Shown: positions 6,068 to 7,609 of the stretch, in pieces
How positions within the stretch are numbered: the first letter of the stretch is position 1
Layout: each line of letters opens with the position of its first letter
Origin: Peptostreptococcaceae bacterium
Lineage (GTDB): Bacteria > Bacillota_A > Clostridia > Peptostreptococcales > Acidaminobacteraceae
Assembly (NCBI GenBank): GCA_013619035.1
Contig: JABXKX010000443.1
Coordinates: forward strand, 1-7,609
Direction of reading: 5' to 3'
DNA: 7,609 nucleotides
The notes under the pieces: model-generated
Seen by the model: the letters and a program-made list of their open reading frames with translations, nothing else
Told to the model about the DNA's origin: nothing
Database searches by the model: none
Made by a program: the position numbers and the translations under genes

Positions 6068-6073
6068 AATTTA

Positions 6074-7534
6074 TTATATTTCCCAACCAAAGAATGTAAA
6101 TACTGCTTTTACTACACCTAAGTTGTATAAGAATACAAATACGATTCCTAGTGGTGCAATGAATTTACATAAGAAATCAAATACTACAAAGTATCCTATT
6201 TTAAGAACACCATTGTTTGATAATTCTTCTTTTATATCTTCATTTTTCATTTTCCAACCAACAAAGACAGAAATCATTAATCCACCTATTGGTAATAAGA
6301 AGTTAGCAGAGATTTTATCTAAAGCATCAAAGAATCCATATTGAGTAAAGAATCTAGCAACACCTTCGCCTTCGCTTAACTCTAATATTGGGAATGTTTG
6401 AGTAAATGGTCCTAAAGATAACGAACATAAAATACCCATAAAAGTAATAATTAGCGTAGAAATAATAGTTGCTTTTTTACGATCTAAGTTCATCTCTTCT
6501 GATAAGTATGCAACCACAACTTCTAAAATAGAAATCGAAGAAGTTAATGCAGCTACTGCAAGAAGTACAAAGAACATAATTCCGAATAATTGACCAATAC
6601 CACCCATTGCATTAAATACATTAGGTAAAGTAACGAATACTAATCCTGGTCCAACACCCGGTTCAATTCCAAATGCAAATACAGCAGGGAATATAGCTAA
6701 ACCAGCTAATAACGCAATTAAAGTATCTGCTATTGTTACTTGAATCGAAGTCACACCAAGGTTCTCTTTTTTACCAATATAAGAACCATATGTGATCATA
6801 GTACCCATACCAAGTGATAATGAGAAGAACGCATGTCCTAAAGCATCAAGAACAGAACTCAATTTTAAAGCACTCCATTCTGGTTTGAATAAGAATTCAA
6901 CACCAGCAGATGATCCTTTTAAAGAGATCGCTTTAATATCTAAGATAATAATAATGACTAATAACATCGGCATTAAAATCTTTGAATACTTTTCAATACC
7001 ATTCTTAACACCACCTAAGATAACACCAGCTGTTAATACCATAAATCCTACTTGGTACATAATAGGATGCCACCACTCACCAAAAGTACCAGCGTCATTT
7101 GTACCTGAAATGAAGTTACCAAACATACCACCAATTGCATCAGGTGACATATCTTTAAATGCTCCAAATATCATTTTTATAACATAGAAGAAAGTCCAAC
7201 CTGCAACTACGCCATAGAATGATAAAATCATGAATGCAGCACCAAGTCCCATCCAACCAGTTAAGAACCAAGGTGTATTTGGAGCTAATTTCTTAAATGA
7301 ACCAACAGCATTTTTTTGAGCGCGGCGTCCAATAAGGAACTCAGATAACATAATAGGTGCGCCAATAAGTGCGATACATACTAAATAAATTAAAATAAAT
7401 GCAGCTCCACCGTTAATTCCAACGATGTACGGAAATTTCCATATATTCCCTAGACCAATTGCTGAACCTGCAGCGGCAGCAATGATACCAAACTTGGATG
7501 TAAAACCATCACGTTTTGGATTTAAATTTTCCAT
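6074..7534 (-). CDS. Sodium-dependent transporter, NSS (SNF / LeuT-fold) family
   Basis: This 486-aa inner-membrane protein belongs to the neurotransmitter:sodium symporter family; bacterial members take up amino acids with Na+. I count 11 membrane segments (about 18-40, 45-69, 89-124, 158-175, 180-205, 229-253, 264-289, 311-346, 352-374, 398-426, 446-475), as in the Tyt1/MhsT type rather than 12-segment LeuT. TM1 carries GSAIGLGNIWKFPY (23-36) with the Na+/substrate Asn30. TM3 has the conserved Tyr107, TM6 the unwound FFSLSLGMG, TM7 Asp270 where LeuT has Asn286, and TM8 LTSS (330-333) for the Na2 site. Lys33 replaces the LeuT gating Arg. The ATG follows AGGAGG by 5 bases. The substrate cannot be read from sequence; hydrophobic or aromatic amino acids are plausible. 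No link to pyrimidines is evident beyond position. Confidence 0.93.
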   Translation of the reverse strand: MENLNPKRDGFTSKFGIIAAAAGSAIGLGNIWKFPYIVGINGGAAFILIYLVCIALIGAPIMLSEFLIGRRAQKNAVGSFKKLAPNTPWFLTGWMGLGAAFMILSFYGVVAGWTFFYVIKMIFGAFKDMSPDAIGGMFGNFISGTNDAGTFGEWWHPIMYQVGFMVLTAGVILGGVKNGIEKYSKILMPMLLVIIIILDIKAISLKGSSAGVEFLFKPEWSALKLSSVLDALGHAFFSLSLGMGTMITYGSYIGKKENLGVTSIQVTIADTLIALLAGLAIFPAVFAFGIEPGVGPGLVFVTLPNVFNAMGGIGQLFGIMFFVLLAVAALTSSISILEVVVAYLSEEMNLDRKKATIISTLIITFMGILCSLSLGPFTQTFPILELSEGEGVARFFTQYGFFDALDKISANFLLPIGGLMISVFVGWKMKNEDIKEELSNNGVLKIGYFVVFDFLCKFIAPLGIVFVFLYNLGVVKAVFTFFGWEI

Positions 7535-7550
7535 AAAAACCTCCTCTTTA

Positions 7551-7563
7551 AAACAATTTGTTT
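7551..7563. promoter_or_regulatory. Small inverted repeat between promoter and transporter gene
   Basis: AAACAATTTGTTT is a 13-base palindrome (6-bp arms around a central T) just upstream of the transporter ribosome binding site and downstream of the -10 box. Its place would suit a repressor operator, but palindromes of this composition arise easily in AT-rich DNA. Confidence 0.25.
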
Positions 7564-7584
7564 CTTTTTCGTAACAACTGCTTA

Positions 7585-7590
7585 ATTATA
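7585..7590 (-). promoter_or_regulatory. Probable -10 box of the transporter gene
   Basis: A perfect TATAAT on the minus strand lies about 50 bases upstream of the transporter ATG. With a 17-base spacer the -35 box would start at about 7608 and fall mostly outside the window, so the promoter cannot be confirmed in full. A TTGAAA closer in is only 5 bases away, too near to serve. Confidence 0.5.
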
Positions 7591-7609
7591 CACTATTTCA
7601 ATCTATAAA

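Noticed and set aside
6792..7187. Open frame of 131 codons on the plus strand
   Set aside because: It is antisense to the NSS transporter, which has clear family motifs; no ribosome binding site or recognisable product.

Overview
The window carries most of the de novo pyrimidine (UMP) pathway of a low-GC bacterium, followed by an amino-acid-type transporter. AT-rich DNA, strong AGGAGG ribosome binding sites, sigma-A type promoters, tight overlapping genes and U-tract hairpin terminators all point to the Firmicutes. The long PyrF (about 309 aa), the PyrK/PyrD 1B pair and a separate PyrI regulatory chain are the combination common in Clostridia. A deeper-branching Tenericutes-like relative cannot be excluded from sequence reading alone. 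No mobile element, tRNA, rRNA or CRISPR array was seen.

Layout: positions 1-130 are intergenic, with a good leftward promoter at 42-70 whose gene lies outside the window. From 4456 leftwards runs one minus-strand operon, pyrC-pyrF-pyrK-pyrD plus a small Lys/Glu-rich reading frame, ending at a hairpin terminator at 131-156. From 4471 rightwards runs pyrB-pyrI, ending at a terminator at 6007-6033. A convergent NSS-family sodium symporter gene (7534 to 6074, minus strand) ends at its own terminator, back to back with that of pyrI.

The genes fit together as steps of one route. PyrB (catalytic, with PyrI as allosteric regulator) makes carbamoyl-aspartate, PyrC cyclises it to dihydroorotate, PyrD with its electron-transfer partner PyrK oxidises this to orotate, and PyrF decarboxylates OMP to UMP. 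Carbamoyl-phosphate synthase (carAB), orotate phosphoribosyltransferase (pyrE) and pyrR are not in the window and must lie elsewhere.

The most interesting stretch is the 326-base divergent control region (4312-4637). Two consensus promoters stand back to back, and each drives an untranslated leader with an intrinsic terminator before the first structural gene. The pyrB leader has a near-consensus PyrR-binding loop and a 12-bp antiterminator that competes with the terminator. The pyrC leader has only a degenerate version of that loop. It also contains a 13-codon reading frame (MIEFYGFYAFLCP) that runs into the terminator hairpin, which suggests a leader-peptide or mixed attenuation mechanism.
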